Under the pieces are notes generated by a model, which did no database searches, was not told the DNA's origin, and saw only the letters and a program-made list of their open reading frames with translations. From SAR92 bacterium BACL16 MAG-120619-bin48 (GTDB lineage Bacteria; Pseudomonadota; Gammaproteobacteria; Pseudomonadales; Porticoccaceae), in assembly GCA_001438605.1 (NCBI GenBank), contig LIDE01000009.1, forward strand, positions 26,001 through 90,000: 64,000 nt of DNA. Reading direction: 5' to 3'. Position numbers and translations under genes: made by a program. Of this stretch, positions 9,238 through 18,197 are shown piece by piece; position 1 is the first letter of the stretch; each line of letters opens with the position of its first letter.

Positions 9238-10149
9238 CTACGCCTTAAGCGCAGCCATGGCTTTCATGACAAACTTTTCGGTCTGCTTGCCACCCGACTC
9301 CAGCGCCTGCTGGTTGGAACTGTCAGACAGCGCGTCCCAGTTGGCAACAATTTCATCGGGATTCTGCTGCTCGACGGGTAGAAAAATACCGTCGGTTTCG
9401 TACATGCTGGCCTTGGCGTAGCCGCCGGCACCCGCACATAAAATCGTTCTTGTTGGAGCACTCTCAGCACAGAGCACCAGCGCGCCGGCTGTTACCGACT
9501 CTGGCGTCATCACCGCTAACACAGGCGCTGGCAACAGGTCTTCCGTCATGCGCGTTCCGGCTGTTGGTGCCAGTGCGTTGACGTGAATATTATTTTTTCC
9601 ACCCTCGCGTACGAGGGTATTCATGAAACCCAGCACCGCCATTTTCGCGGCGCCGTAGTTACTCTGACCGAAGTTTCCGTACATACCACTTGATGATGTG
9701 GTCATGACGATGCGGCCGTAGTTTTGCTCCCGCATAATGTCCCAGACGGCTTTGGTGCAGTTGACTGAACCCATTAAATGCACGTCCATAACCAGCCGGA
9801 AATCTGCCAAATCCATCTTACTGAATGACTTGTCACGCAAAATTCCAGCGTTGTTGATCAAAATATCAACACGTCCCCACTTGGCCATGGCCTGCGCCAC
9901 CATATCGGCGACTTCGTCGTACACAGCGACGTTGGCACCGTGAGCGATGGCTTGGCCGCCGGCGGCTTCGATCAGTGACACCACTTCGAGTGCTGCAGCT
10001 GAAGAGGCGCCGGTGCCATCTCGCGCACCACCTAAATCGTTGACCACCACTTTTGCGCCGCGAGCGGCTAACGCCAACGCATGCGAGCGACCCAAACCGT
10101 TGCCGGCACCAGTCACAATGGCGACTCTTCCTTCAAAATTAATACTCAT
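9238..10149 (-). CDS. 3-hydroxyacyl-CoA dehydrogenase, MFE-2/HSD17B4-like SDR
   Basis: SDR of 303 residues. It carries [13 protein letters not shown] at the N-terminus, the extended segment [13 protein letters not shown] that marks the MFE-2 (peroxisomal multifunctional enzyme type 2) dehydrogenase domain, [11 protein letters not shown], catalytic Ser in TTSSSG, and YGAAK. Characterised relatives oxidise (3R)-hydroxyacyl-CoA with NAD+. In eukaryotic MFE-2 this domain is fused to hydratase-2 and SCP2 domains. Here the hydratase-2-like MaoC protein is a separate gene just upstream, and a free SCP2 protein occurs elsewhere in the window. The ATG at 10149 has a GAGGAA ribosome-binding site. Confidence 0.88.
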   Translation of the reverse strand: MSINFEGRVAIVTGAGNGLGRSHALALAARGAKVVVNDLGGARDGTGASSAAALEVVSLIEAAGGQAIAHGANVAVYDEVADMVAQAMAKWGRVDILINNAGILRDKSFSKMDLADFRLVMDVHLMGSVNCTKAVWDIMREQNYGRIVMTTSSSGMYGNFGQSNYGAAKMAVLGFMNTLVREGGKNNIHVNALAPTAGTRMTEDLLPAPVLAVMTPESVTAGALVLCAESAPTRTILCAGAGGYAKASMYETDGIFLPVEQQNPDEIVANWDALSDSSNQQALESGGKQTEKFVMKAMAALKA

Positions 10150-10189
10150 GATGTTCCTCGTTGTTCGTTAATAATGGCGTTTAAAAGGG

Positions 10190-10651
10190 TTAACGCGCCA
10201 TTTGCACGCTTAACCACTCAGCGATTAATGCGGGTTTTTCTTCGCCCTCAATCTCAACCGTAACTTCGATTTTAAAGTCGAACTGGCCGGGGCGCTTTTC
10301 GATAATCTCTAACACAGTTGCGTGACAGCGAATATTGCTGCCCACTTTAACGGGCGCTAAAAATCGGACTTTATCAAAGCCTTTATTGACGCCCATATAC
10401 ATGCCGTTAATCACGAGGCTGTACCTTTCTGAAAAATAGGAGAGCATCGACAGGGTTAAAAAACCATGGGCGATCGTGGTACCAAAAGGGGTTTTAGCTG
10501 CGGCCACGGGATCGACGTGGATAAACTGGCGGTCTAAGGTGCAGTCGGCAAATACGTTGATTTGATCTTGGGTGACGTTAAACCAAGCCGTGGGCTCAGC
10601 AACATAACCGATATACTTTTCAATTTCGCTTTTTTCAATAACCATTGGCAT
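10190..10651 (-). CDS. MaoC-like (R)-specific enoyl-CoA hydratase
   Basis: Hot-dog-fold protein of 153 residues with the hydratase-2 signature: Asp/His in DRQFIHVDP and the downstream AHGFLTLSML. The start is placed at 10651 (MPMVIEKSEIEKYIG) because AGGGG precedes it; a reading frame extending to 10951 adds about 100 unconserved residues. Expected reaction: trans-2-enoyl-CoA plus water to (3R)-hydroxyacyl-CoA, which the adjacent MFE-2-like dehydrogenase would oxidise. It is the first gene of the MaoC-SDR-thiolase run, with 38 bp before the dehydrogenase start. Acyl chain preference is not visible. Confidence 0.87.
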   Translation of the reverse strand: MPMVIEKSEIEKYIGYVAEPTAWFNVTQDQINVFADCTLDRQFIHVDPVAAAKTPFGTTIAHGFLTLSMLSYFSERYSLVINGMYMGVNKGFDKVRFLAPVKVGSNIRCHATVLEIIEKRPGQFDFKIEVTVEIEGEEKPALIAEWLSVQMAR

Positions 10652-10886
10652 AGAATTTCCCCTCACATGACTGCATTTGTTATCAATCCGTATTGAACTG
10701 GATTGTTCTTTTATGGGTGACCAGAATACCCTGTTTTGACCGTGAAATGCTATGTCTAGTTGGCTTCTGTTCACTATCAGCAGGGTCAATATGCACTTTT
10801 TTTGCGGTTGCCCGTGCCCTTGTGCATAACGATTGCAAGCTACGAGCGATGCTCTGCTGTACTCATTAACATTCCAAGCGCGACGG

Positions 10887-11357
10887 TTAGGATTGCTCCG
10901 TCCCGTTGAGTAAATTGAGTTGTAGACGCAGACCGTCTTCGCCGTCCTCATAATAGGCGGGCAGTTTTTTCAACAGAGTAAAACCAAACTTTTGGTAAAG
11001 AGTGCGTGCGGGTGATGGCGATGCTCTCACCTCTAAACGCAGCCGCTGACACCCACGCTGTCGCAGTTGTTCGATCAGCGAAGTGAGTAACAGCGTTGAC
11101 AGACCCCTACCCTGACACTCAGGCATCACAGCGATGGAATAGAGCCGCGCCGGACGCTGCTGGCCGGGCACCAAACACACAGTGTAAGCGACTGGTTTGC
11201 CGTCCAATTCCGCTACTGTATTGAGCGCAACACCGCGACTCAGGAGGTAGCGCATCTGCCTCGGCGATATCTTGTCGCTGGTAAAACAACGCGACTCAAT
11301 CACCAGCAGTGCTTCGGTATCGGCAACGGTGGCTGGCCGCACCTTCGCATCGAGCAC
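10887..11357 (-). CDS. GNAT-family N-acetyltransferase paired with RLAN/RimK ligase
   Basis: GNAT fold of 156 residues. It has the acetyl-CoA pyrophosphate-binding motif PECQGRGLSTLL, an N-terminal RPATVADTEALLVIE strand-helix and the C-terminal YQKFGF motif. I start it at a GTG at 11357, only 1 bp past the stop of the ATP-grasp ligase gene, with GGGGA 8 nt upstream. The longer frame to 11468 lies inside the ligase gene and lacks homology. Tight coupling suggests the acetyltransferase acts on the same small molecule, peptide or protein as the ligase. The RimI/RimJ-like fold alone does not tell the acceptor. Confidence 0.85.
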   Translation of the reverse strand: MLDAKVRPATVADTEALLVIESRCFTSDKISPRQMRYLLSRGVALNTVAELDGKPVAYTVCLVPGQQRPARLYSIAVMPECQGRGLSTLLLTSLIEQLRQRGCQRLRLEVRASPSPARTLYQKFGFTLLKKLPAYYEDGEDGLRLQLNLLNGTEQS

Positions 11358-11358
11358 G

Positions 11359-12813
11359 CTAGCGTCCCCGCAATTCAAGGCGACGGCAGAACTCTGCCAT
11401 GACTTGCATATAGAGTTCGTCACCCAAATAGGCGTCTTCCACTTTGTAGTCCATGCTGGGATTATCATTGACCTCGATCACGTAGGCTCGCCCATCGACC
11501 TCTTTGATGTCGACGCCATAAAGACCATTGCCAATAATTTTGCAGGCTTTGATAGCGGCATCGAGCACCACTTTTGGCACTTCAAAGGTTGGCAGCGTTT
11601 CAAAACCACCGGAAAAATAACGCTTTGAATTATGGTTGTAGATTTGCCAGTGGTTGCGTGCCATGCGGTATTTGCAGGCGAAGATAGCCCGGCCGTTGAG
11701 CACGCCTATGCGCCAGTCGTAGTCGGTAAACAGGTACTCTTGCGCCAGAACCAGTGCGCTGGTCTCGAATAAGCGATCTAAGCGCTCGACAAGTTCGCTG
11801 CGGGTGGTTGCTTTGAATACACCATTGGAAAAGGAGCCCTCGGGCATTTTCAGCACCATGGGATAGGAGAACTGCTGCTCCAGTTGCTCGAGAGTGGCAT
11901 CGCTGCGGTCAGTGATAACTTCAGTGCGTAAACTCGGGACATTTTGATAGCTAAAAGCGTCGTGCAAAAACACCTTATTGCAGCAGCGTAAAATCGATGC
12001 AGAATCATCCATCACCACAAGGCCGCTTTTCTCGGCCTTCAGGGCTAAACGATAGGTGTGATGGTCAATACCGGTGGTTTCGCGAATAAAGAGTGCATCG
12101 TAGTGGCTGATATTTTGCAGTTGGTCAATACTGAGAGCTTCCGCGTGAATGCCCTGCTTGGCCGCGGCTTTAATAAATCGCGCAATCGCTTCTTTGTCGC
12201 TCGGAGGGTTTTTCTCCTCAGGATTAACCAATATCGCCATCTCCCAGCGGTGGCGTTTCTGCGGTGCGCCGGTGCGCCAGACGGTTTGGATAAATTCGCC
12301 TAGCCTGACCATAAAATCAACGCGCTGTGCACTAGTGAGGGCGCCAAGGGGCCAGCGTTTGATATTGAAACTGAGTTTTCCTGCGCTGTCTTGCAAGGTT
12401 ATTTTTAAGATTGGAGCGGGATATTGTGCAAAGATCTTACCCGCGACTTTTTTCAGTGACGGTTCATCGATCTTGCCAAAGTACACTAAGTGCTCGCGAG
12501 GAATATCACTGACTTCAAGCTCTGGAACTGCGCCGGTGAAGTGCAGCATGCTGCCTGATTCACTGCTTAAAAAGCGCAGCTCGTTAATGGTTTTTACACT
12601 CGGCAGCGCGATGTGCGAGCGGGCTTCGGCAAGTAGGGAGCAGTAGTAGCCTTTACTCAAATAGGTCTCGGTATCACAGAGATTAATAATCCGTGTCTTG
12701 GGCTCGTTTTGTTGCGGAAAATCGTTTAAATACTGTCCAAAGGTGACCACCTCAGCGCCGTACCCGGCAAAATCCTCTTCACCACTATCGACTACAAGCA
12801 GGGTCTTAATCAT
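11359..12813 (-). CDS. RimK-like ATP-grasp ligase with N-terminal RLAN domain
   Basis: Protein of 484 residues. Residues ~1-160 resemble the RLAN (RimK-like ATP-grasp N-terminal) domain, with IINLCDTETYLSKGYYCSLL as its recognisable core. The C-terminal half is an ATP-grasp domain: YPMVLKMPEGSFSNGVF (nucleotide-binding lysine), AQEYLFTDYDWRIGVL, and the metal-binding ending YVIEVNDNPSMDYK. Family members form amide or peptide bonds by an acyl-phosphate intermediate. RLAN-type ligases are often encoded beside or fused to GNAT enzymes, as here, but I know of no experimentally settled product. Likely outcomes are amino-acid tagging of a protein or synthesis of a small peptide. The protein has no signal peptide, so it acts in the cytoplasm. 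Confidence 0.85.
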   Translation of the reverse strand: MIKTLLVVDSGEEDFAGYGAEVVTFGQYLNDFPQQNEPKTRIINLCDTETYLSKGYYCSLLAEARSHIALPSVKTINELRFLSSESGSMLHFTGAVPELEVSDIPREHLVYFGKIDEPSLKKVAGKIFAQYPAPILKITLQDSAGKLSFNIKRWPLGALTSAQRVDFMVRLGEFIQTVWRTGAPQKRHRWEMAILVNPEEKNPPSDKEAIARFIKAAAKQGIHAEALSIDQLQNISHYDALFIRETTGIDHHTYRLALKAEKSGLVVMDDSASILRCCNKVFLHDAFSYQNVPSLRTEVITDRSDATLEQLEQQFSYPMVLKMPEGSFSNGVFKATTRSELVERLDRLFETSALVLAQEYLFTDYDWRIGVLNGRAIFACKYRMARNHWQIYNHNSKRYFSGGFETLPTFEVPKVVLDAAIKACKIIGNGLYGVDIKEVDGRAYVIEVNDNPSMDYKVEDAYLGDELYMQVMAEFCRRLELRGR

Positions 12814-13135
12814 GTTTTATCTCTGTTAGTTGCGCGTAACGCGCGATTGTTTCTCTGGGGGCTGGCAAGACAATAAATCTGCCCACTCAGGAGTGCTATA
12901 TAGGCTTAATTTTGCTCGACAGCAACTTTAGTTTTACGCCTTATACAGAGCGCCAACGGTGTCCTGCTCAAACAGTGGCGGCACAGCGCAAAACTGTGGC
13001 CTCAGTTACGGGAGTGCCATAAAAGTGCCATAAAAAAACCCCATTCAACAGTCTGAATGGGGTTTCCTATAAGTCGCTGTATCAGCTTGCGTTATAACCT
13101 GCCTGCCCAGCGCTGCACGCCTGTTACAGAATCCT
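12814..13135. other. intergenic region upstream of the ATP-grasp gene
   Basis: This 322-bp stretch holds the promoter area of the ligase-GNAT pair and, at 13032-13065, the terminator of the peptidase gene. I see no ORF with a credible ribosome-binding site and no clear operator. Confidence 0.5.
13032..13065 (-). terminator. intrinsic terminator of the POT-peptidase operon
   Basis: Perfect 12-bp stem AAACCCCATTCA/TGAATGGGGTTT with a 6-nt loop. On the minus strand it runs into seven T residues, so it ends transcription from the M2 peptidase gene. Confidence 0.92.
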
Positions 13136-14929
13136 TTACCAACCGCAGGCGCGGTCTTTGTTCTGATCCTTTAGCCAGCTATTAAGCGGCGCAAAGTAGT
13201 CAATAATCGCGCTGCCGTCCATTTGGCGCTGCCCTGTTAACGCTTCCATTGCATCTGGCCAAGGCTTGCTCTGACCCATCGCTAGCATCGCGCCCAGTTT
13301 GGCACCGGCGACTTTGTTGTTGTAGATGGAGCATTCATTGAGCGGGCCTTCATAGCCTGCCGCGGCGCAGAGTGCTTTGTGAAATTGAAACTGCATAATA
13401 AACGACAAGAAGTAGCGGGTATAAGGCGTGTTGCCCGCAACATGGTACTTGGCGCCTGCATCAAAATCGGCCTCACTGCGAGCCACTGGGGCACGCAAAC
13501 CTTGGTACTCTTCGCGCAACTTCCACCAGCTGGCATTGTAATCTTCCGGCGCAATTTCACCGGAGAAGACCTTCCAGCGCCACTCGTCAATCATCTTACT
13601 GAACGGCAGGAAGGCAATCTTGCTCAGCGCCAGTTTCATCTGCTTGTTGATGGTGGCTTCGTAGCTGTCGGTAACTGCTCCGATTAATCCTTTCTGCTGC
13701 AGATAGCTCGGTGTCATAGAGAGCTGAATGGTGTCGCCAATGGCTTCATGGAAGCCATCATGGGCACCGCCTTTGAAATACGAAGGCTGATCTTTGTACA
13801 TTTGGTAGTAGTAGATGTGCCCGAGTTCGTGATGCAGGGTGCCGAACTGCTCTTCGTTAATTTCGACGCACTGCTTGATGCGCGGATCGCTGCCACCGCC
13901 CATATCCCACGCGCTGGCATGACAAACCACATTGCGATCGCGGGGCTTTTTAATCATTGAGTTTTGGTAAAAACTCTCAGGCAATGACGGCAGTCCCAGC
14001 GAGGTGAAGAATCCCTCTGCGGTTTTGGTCATCTTCATCTCATCATAGCCTTGATCCACTAAGGCTTTGGTGACATCTAACTGCCCAACCCCTTTGTAGG
14101 GCTCCATAATGTCGTAAATATTGTCCCAGGTCTGAGACCACATATTGCCCAGCAGATGCGCTGGAATCGGCTGATCTAACGGCACGCGATCGGCACCATA
14201 GGTCTCGCTGAGTTTAGCCCGCACATGGCAGTGTAGCTCTTCGTAGAACGGCTTGACCTGCTCCCACAGACGACGCGCTTCCACAACAAACTCTTCGCTC
14301 GGCATGTCGTAACCGCCGGTCCAGAGCTCAGCTAAGTTTTTAACGCCAAACTCCTTGGCGCCCTCATTGGCAATTTCGACAAAACGCTGGTAGTCCTTGC
14401 GATAAGGTGGCGACACTTCACGCCAGCCCTTCCACACATCGAGCAGCTCATCGTAATCGCGGGACTGCGCGAGAACGGCTTCAAGCTCCTGCAGTTCACG
14501 GCATACGCCCGCCTCATTACAGTATTTTCCGGCGCCGTATTGGCCTTCCATATTGGTGAGGATTTCCGACAATTCCGTGCGTAGCGCAGCATCGTCTGGT
14601 GCTGGGGCCGAGGACCCACGCAACATTAACTCGATGGCGCGAGCGGTACGCTCGTCCATCTCTGCACCCTTATACTGTTTTGCCTGCTTGACCACGGCGC
14701 TCTCAAAGGCAAGACCGCGCTCGCCGGCCTTCGCTGCCAGGACGGCCGTATCCTGAGTAATGTAAGTGCTGCGCACCCAGGCTGCGGCATAACTCTCTTT
14801 CGCCAGCTCATTGCCCTCGCGCTCAATACGCGAGACGAAATCGGCGGGCGATTCAGCAGGCGCCTTGGCCTGATCACAGGCGCCCAGTAATAGTGCGCCC
14901 ATTAAGGGCACGATAAATTTATGTTTCAT
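13136..14929 (-). CDS. M2-family peptidyl-dipeptidase (ACE-like), predicted lipoprotein
   Basis: Zinc metallopeptidase of 597 residues related to angiotensin-converting enzyme; the family releases C-terminal dipeptides. A lipoprotein signal with lipobox LGAC leads (Cys about 18), placing it in the periplasm on a membrane. The zinc site is HHELGHIYYY near residue 365, with the third ligand Glu in GFHEAIGD downstream. Length fits single-domain bacterial M2 enzymes. The start is the ATG at 14929 with GGAG 7 nt upstream; it shares one base with the TGA of the peptide-transporter gene (TGATG), implying translational coupling. Dipeptides and tripeptides are what POT transporters import. Confidence 0.92.
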   Translation of the reverse strand: MKHKFIVPLMGALLLGACDQAKAPAESPADFVSRIEREGNELAKESYAAAWVRSTYITQDTAVLAAKAGERGLAFESAVVKQAKQYKGAEMDERTARAIELMLRGSSAPAPDDAALRTELSEILTNMEGQYGAGKYCNEAGVCRELQELEAVLAQSRDYDELLDVWKGWREVSPPYRKDYQRFVEIANEGAKEFGVKNLAELWTGGYDMPSEEFVVEARRLWEQVKPFYEELHCHVRAKLSETYGADRVPLDQPIPAHLLGNMWSQTWDNIYDIMEPYKGVGQLDVTKALVDQGYDEMKMTKTAEGFFTSLGLPSLPESFYQNSMIKKPRDRNVVCHASAWDMGGGSDPRIKQCVEINEEQFGTLHHELGHIYYYQMYKDQPSYFKGGAHDGFHEAIGDTIQLSMTPSYLQQKGLIGAVTDSYEATINKQMKLALSKIAFLPFSKMIDEWRWKVFSGEIAPEDYNASWWKLREEYQGLRAPVARSEADFDAGAKYHVAGNTPYTRYFLSFIMQFQFHKALCAAAGYEGPLNECSIYNNKVAGAKLGAMLAMGQSKPWPDAMEALTGQRQMDGSAIIDYFAPLNSWLKDQNKDRACGW

Positions 14930-16665
14930 CAATCTGCTCCACGCATCATTTTTGTAATTATGGGTGACACTAACAACATCAGAACGGCAATACCCAGGGC
15001 GATATAACCGACCTGAGTGTAAACTTCCACATACCCCGCCTTGGCAGCTGCGACGTTAGTCATCTGCCCGCCGATAGTCTCTGCGCCAGTGGTGCGCGCA
15101 ATCATACCCGCGAGGAAATTCGATAATCCCGAGTAGAGAAACCATGCACCCATGGTCATGCCGACAATTCGTGCAGGTGCCAGTTTGGTCACCGCAGACA
15201 ACCCCACAGGCGATACCATCAACTCACCCATGGTGTGAATCCAGTAAATCGCGAAAATAAAGAACACGGGTGTATAACCCATGGGGCCAGAGCCTTTCAT
15301 ACCCGCAACTAAGGCGAGGAAGCCGAGACCCGCCAAGGCAACACCCAAGGCAAACTTGACCGGTGTCGAGGGGTTTAGTTTGCGCTTGGCCAGCCACACC
15401 CAGAGCCATGCCATCAGCGGGGCGAAAATAAAGATAAAGCCTGCGTTTAGGGATTGGAATACGGGACCGGGAACAGACCAACCAAACATTTCTCGATCAA
15501 CCAAGCGCGCCGTAAACAGATTCAATGATGATCCAGCCTGTTCAAACAGTGCCCAAAAGGGAATCTGCGCAAGAATAAAGTAAATCGCCGCGAACATACG
15601 CGAGCGCTCGTCACCCTTCAGCGCTACAAACCCATAACCCACAAGGCCGACAAACATAATAATGCCCAGCGGCCCAAGAATGCCGCCAACCAACTCTTCG
15701 TTCATGACCAAAAACATCGACACAGCGATAATCGCCACACCAATGAGGTAGCAGAGCCATTCGACATTAATAAACAAAAAGACCTTTTGCTGAAGTTTTT
15801 CCAGTGATGGTGGCTCGGCTCTGCCTTCCAACCAGCTTTGGTGTGAGAGGAAAATAAGCAGCCCGCCGAGCATGCCAATACCGGCCAAGCCAAAACCATA
15901 TTTCCAACCGTAGACGATACCAAGGTAGCCGCAGAAGATTGACGACAAGAAGGAGCCTAAATTAATCCCCATGTAAAAAATGGTAAACCCAGAGTCACGC
16001 CGGGTATCGCCAAAACCATAGAGCGAGCCGACAATGGTCGAGATATTGGCTTTCAAAAATCCGCAACCGGCAATCAGCAGCGCCAGCGAGAGGTAGAGCA
16101 TGTTCAGGTAAAACGGCTCGGTGACAACCGTCATATGGAAATCTTCGCGCTGAATAGTTGCTGGCAGCCCAACCGCTTCTGGCTCAGCGATATCCATGGT
16201 CGTCTCGGTAAACGTCACGTAGGAGGAACCGAGAGGGGAAATAATCTGCTGTTTCGCATCGCCACCGCGGCCGTCCAGCGCAATCTGGTACTCACTGTCT
16301 GCATAGTGCAGCAATTGCTTTGAGCCACTGCCCTCAAAGGTCATACCAAAGTGCCCCAAGGTCAGCAAAATCGCGCCGAAGGTCACCGCTTTTCTGGCGC
16401 CCAAGTACCGATCGGCCAGCGAGCCGCCAATAATCGTCATAACATAGACCAGCGCGGTGTAAGCGCCGTAAAGCAGGCTCGATTTTTCATCGGAAAATAA
16501 GAAGTGTTGGGTGAGATAGACAATTAACAGTCCACGCATCCCGTAGAAGGAAAAACGCTCCCACATCTCGGTTAGGAATAAAATTAACAGCCCTCTTGGG
16601 TGGCCAAGAATCGTGCGCTCACCCGCCGCGCCGTGGTCTGTGAGCGGATTAGTGGTAGTACTCAT
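14929..16665 (-). CDS. POT/PTR-family proton-coupled di-/tripeptide transporter
   Basis: MFS-fold permease of 578 residues. The N-terminal signature EMWERFSFYGMRGLLIVYL carries the ExxERFxYY-like proton-coupling motif. The PTR2 motif FTIFYMGINLGSF follows. The conserved segment FWALFEQAGSSLNLF is in the second half. A loop of about 60 residues sits at ~120-180, between early helices, and is longer than usual. It is the first gene of a two-gene operon with the M2 peptidase, so periplasmic cleavage and uptake are genetically linked. Probable function: inner-membrane import of di- and tripeptides with protons. Confidence 0.92.
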   Translation of the reverse strand: MSTTTNPLTDHGAAGERTILGHPRGLLILFLTEMWERFSFYGMRGLLIVYLTQHFLFSDEKSSLLYGAYTALVYVMTIIGGSLADRYLGARKAVTFGAILLTLGHFGMTFEGSGSKQLLHYADSEYQIALDGRGGDAKQQIISPLGSSYVTFTETTMDIAEPEAVGLPATIQREDFHMTVVTEPFYLNMLYLSLALLIAGCGFLKANISTIVGSLYGFGDTRRDSGFTIFYMGINLGSFLSSIFCGYLGIVYGWKYGFGLAGIGMLGGLLIFLSHQSWLEGRAEPPSLEKLQQKVFLFINVEWLCYLIGVAIIAVSMFLVMNEELVGGILGPLGIIMFVGLVGYGFVALKGDERSRMFAAIYFILAQIPFWALFEQAGSSLNLFTARLVDREMFGWSVPGPVFQSLNAGFIFIFAPLMAWLWVWLAKRKLNPSTPVKFALGVALAGLGFLALVAGMKGSGPMGYTPVFFIFAIYWIHTMGELMVSPVGLSAVTKLAPARIVGMTMGAWFLYSGLSNFLAGMIARTTGAETIGGQMTNVAAAKAGYVEVYTQVGYIALGIAVLMLLVSPIITKMMRGAD

Positions 16666-16965
16666 CGGTTGATATCCTTTTAGAATAGGTTCCGGTGTCT
16701 CACAGTACTGGCGAACTGCAGCAGGACTGACGACACTCTTTATTTTGGGATGCGCTGTGTGGCGTCAGACTTGACCGGCCAAACAGCAACAGTGCTGGCC
16801 AGTATAGACAAACCGCTCGAAAAACAAACCTTTTATCGCTCGCCCAAGATAACGACTCGGCTCAGGCGAAAATTGGCATCTGTTCAGCGATAAATGGCAC
16901 CCATTACTAAGACAGTTACACCCTGCGCAGATAGTGTAGAGCGCAACCTAACAGAGTGCCGATCT
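16666..16965. other. divergent intergenic region between peptide operon and ACAD pair
   Basis: This 300-bp region must hold promoters for both directions. A GC-rich near-palindrome around GACCGGCCAAACAG...GTGCTGGCC (about 16774-16800) is the only notable structure. I see no small gene. A frame reaching 16894 is an upstream extension of the ACAD gene without family similarity. Confidence 0.4.
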
Positions 16966-18186
16966 ATGACTATTGCCAACGCTCCGAAAGAACTACCCGA
17001 ACACGCCGAATTTCGCAAAGAAATCGCCGCTTGGTTGCGCGCCAACACACCGGCAGACCCAGGCTTTCTGTTGCCGCAAACCTTTATGGAAGTCGGCTCC
17101 GACCAAGTCCTCGATTTTCTCCGCGAATGGCAGTTCAAAGTCTGGTCTGCAGGGTATCTCGGCATGGCCTGGCCCAAGCAATACGGCGGTCAGGGTGCAG
17201 CGCCCATTTATCAATCCATCGTCGACCAAGAGATGAAACGTCTGCGCGTGCCGATCTGCTTTAACGTGATCGGTTTGGGCTGGGCCGGCCCACTGATTCT
17301 CGATATTGGCAGCGACATTGAAAAAGAGAAGTATCTCAAAGGTATTCTCAATGCCGATGATATCTGGGCGCAGGGCTTCTCCGAACCCAATCACGGCTCA
17401 GATCTCGGCAGTATTCAAACCCGGGCCGAGCGCGACGGTGACGACTACGTCATCAATGGCAGCAAAATTTGGACGACTATGGGCAACTATGCCAAATACA
17501 TGATTTTACTGGCCCGCACCGACCCACAGGCAGAACGCCGCTACAACGGTCTATCCTTTTTCCTCGCACCCATGAAAACCGCAGGCATCACCACCCAACC
17601 GATAAAAAAATTGACCGGCGAATATGGCTTTACCGAAACCTTTTTCACCGATGCACGCATTCCCGCCAATTGCATTATGGGTGACGAGGGTCAGGGCTGG
17701 CGCATTGCCATGAAGACTCTGCAGTATGAGCGCGGCGCTGAAGCAGGCGCGGCCGGTGGTATTTCGATTCTATCGATTGCGATGAATGATTTACTGAACA
17801 TGGCGCAAGATATCGAGCGCGACGGCCAGCCTCTGCTAAAAGACCCCATTACCCGTGACAACTTGGTTAAGTTTTTGATTGAAGAACAGGCTCTCTATCT
17901 CGCCGAGCAGCGCGGCGCCATCCCCGCCCTCACCCGCGACTATCCCAACTCAATCGCCTTGTCAGGCAAGCTTCGCGGCACCGAGTTTTTCCGCCGCATG
18001 CGCCAGTACGCCCTGACCCTGCAAGGAGCCAATGGCGCGCTATACGTCGGCGACAGCGAGGCGACCGACGGCGGTTTCTGGCAGCGCGCCTATCTCAACA
18101 ATTTCTCGACCACCATCGGTGGCGGCACGAGCCAAGTCCAGGCCAATATTATTGGCGAACATGTACTCGGCCTACCAAAGGATTAA
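16966..18186 (+). CDS. acyl-CoA dehydrogenase, catalytic-type subunit of pair 1
   Basis: ACAD of about 406 residues starting at MTIANAPKELPEH (ATG 16966). The FAD/substrate loop GFSEPNHGSDLGS is intact. A Glu-Arg in TLQYERGAEAG occupies the helix-G position used as catalytic base in isovaleryl-CoA dehydrogenase-type enzymes. The C-terminal loop reads TIGGGTSQVQ, so the alternative Glu of the medium-chain type is absent. It has the long helical segment (MAQDIERDGQPLLKDP) usual in the FadE subgroup acting on bulky or long acyl-CoA. Its neighbour 11 bp downstream is a second ACAD that lacks the catalytic Glu, suggesting a heteromeric enzyme. Confidence 0.88.
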   Translation: MTIANAPKELPEHAEFRKEIAAWLRANTPADPGFLLPQTFMEVGSDQVLDFLREWQFKVWSAGYLGMAWPKQYGGQGAAPIYQSIVDQEMKRLRVPICFNVIGLGWAGPLILDIGSDIEKEKYLKGILNADDIWAQGFSEPNHGSDLGSIQTRAERDGDDYVINGSKIWTTMGNYAKYMILLARTDPQAERRYNGLSFFLAPMKTAGITTQPIKKLTGEYGFTETFFTDARIPANCIMGDEGQGWRIAMKTLQYERGAEAGAAGGISILSIAMNDLLNMAQDIERDGQPLLKDPITRDNLVKFLIEEQALYLAEQRGAIPALTRDYPNSIALSGKLRGTEFFRRMRQYALTLQGANGALYVGDSEATDGGFWQRAYLNNFSTTIGGGTSQVQANIIGEHVLGLPKD

Positions 18187-18197
18187 GGGAAAAAATC

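Noticed and set aside
10652..10951. N-terminal extension of the MaoC protein by 100 residues
   Set aside because: The extension lacks similarity and a good ribosome-binding site; AGGGG before ATG 10651 marks the start.
11358..11468. GNAT gene starting inside the ATP-grasp gene
   Set aside because: The extra 37 residues have no GNAT similarity, and GTG 11357 has GGGGA at good spacing.
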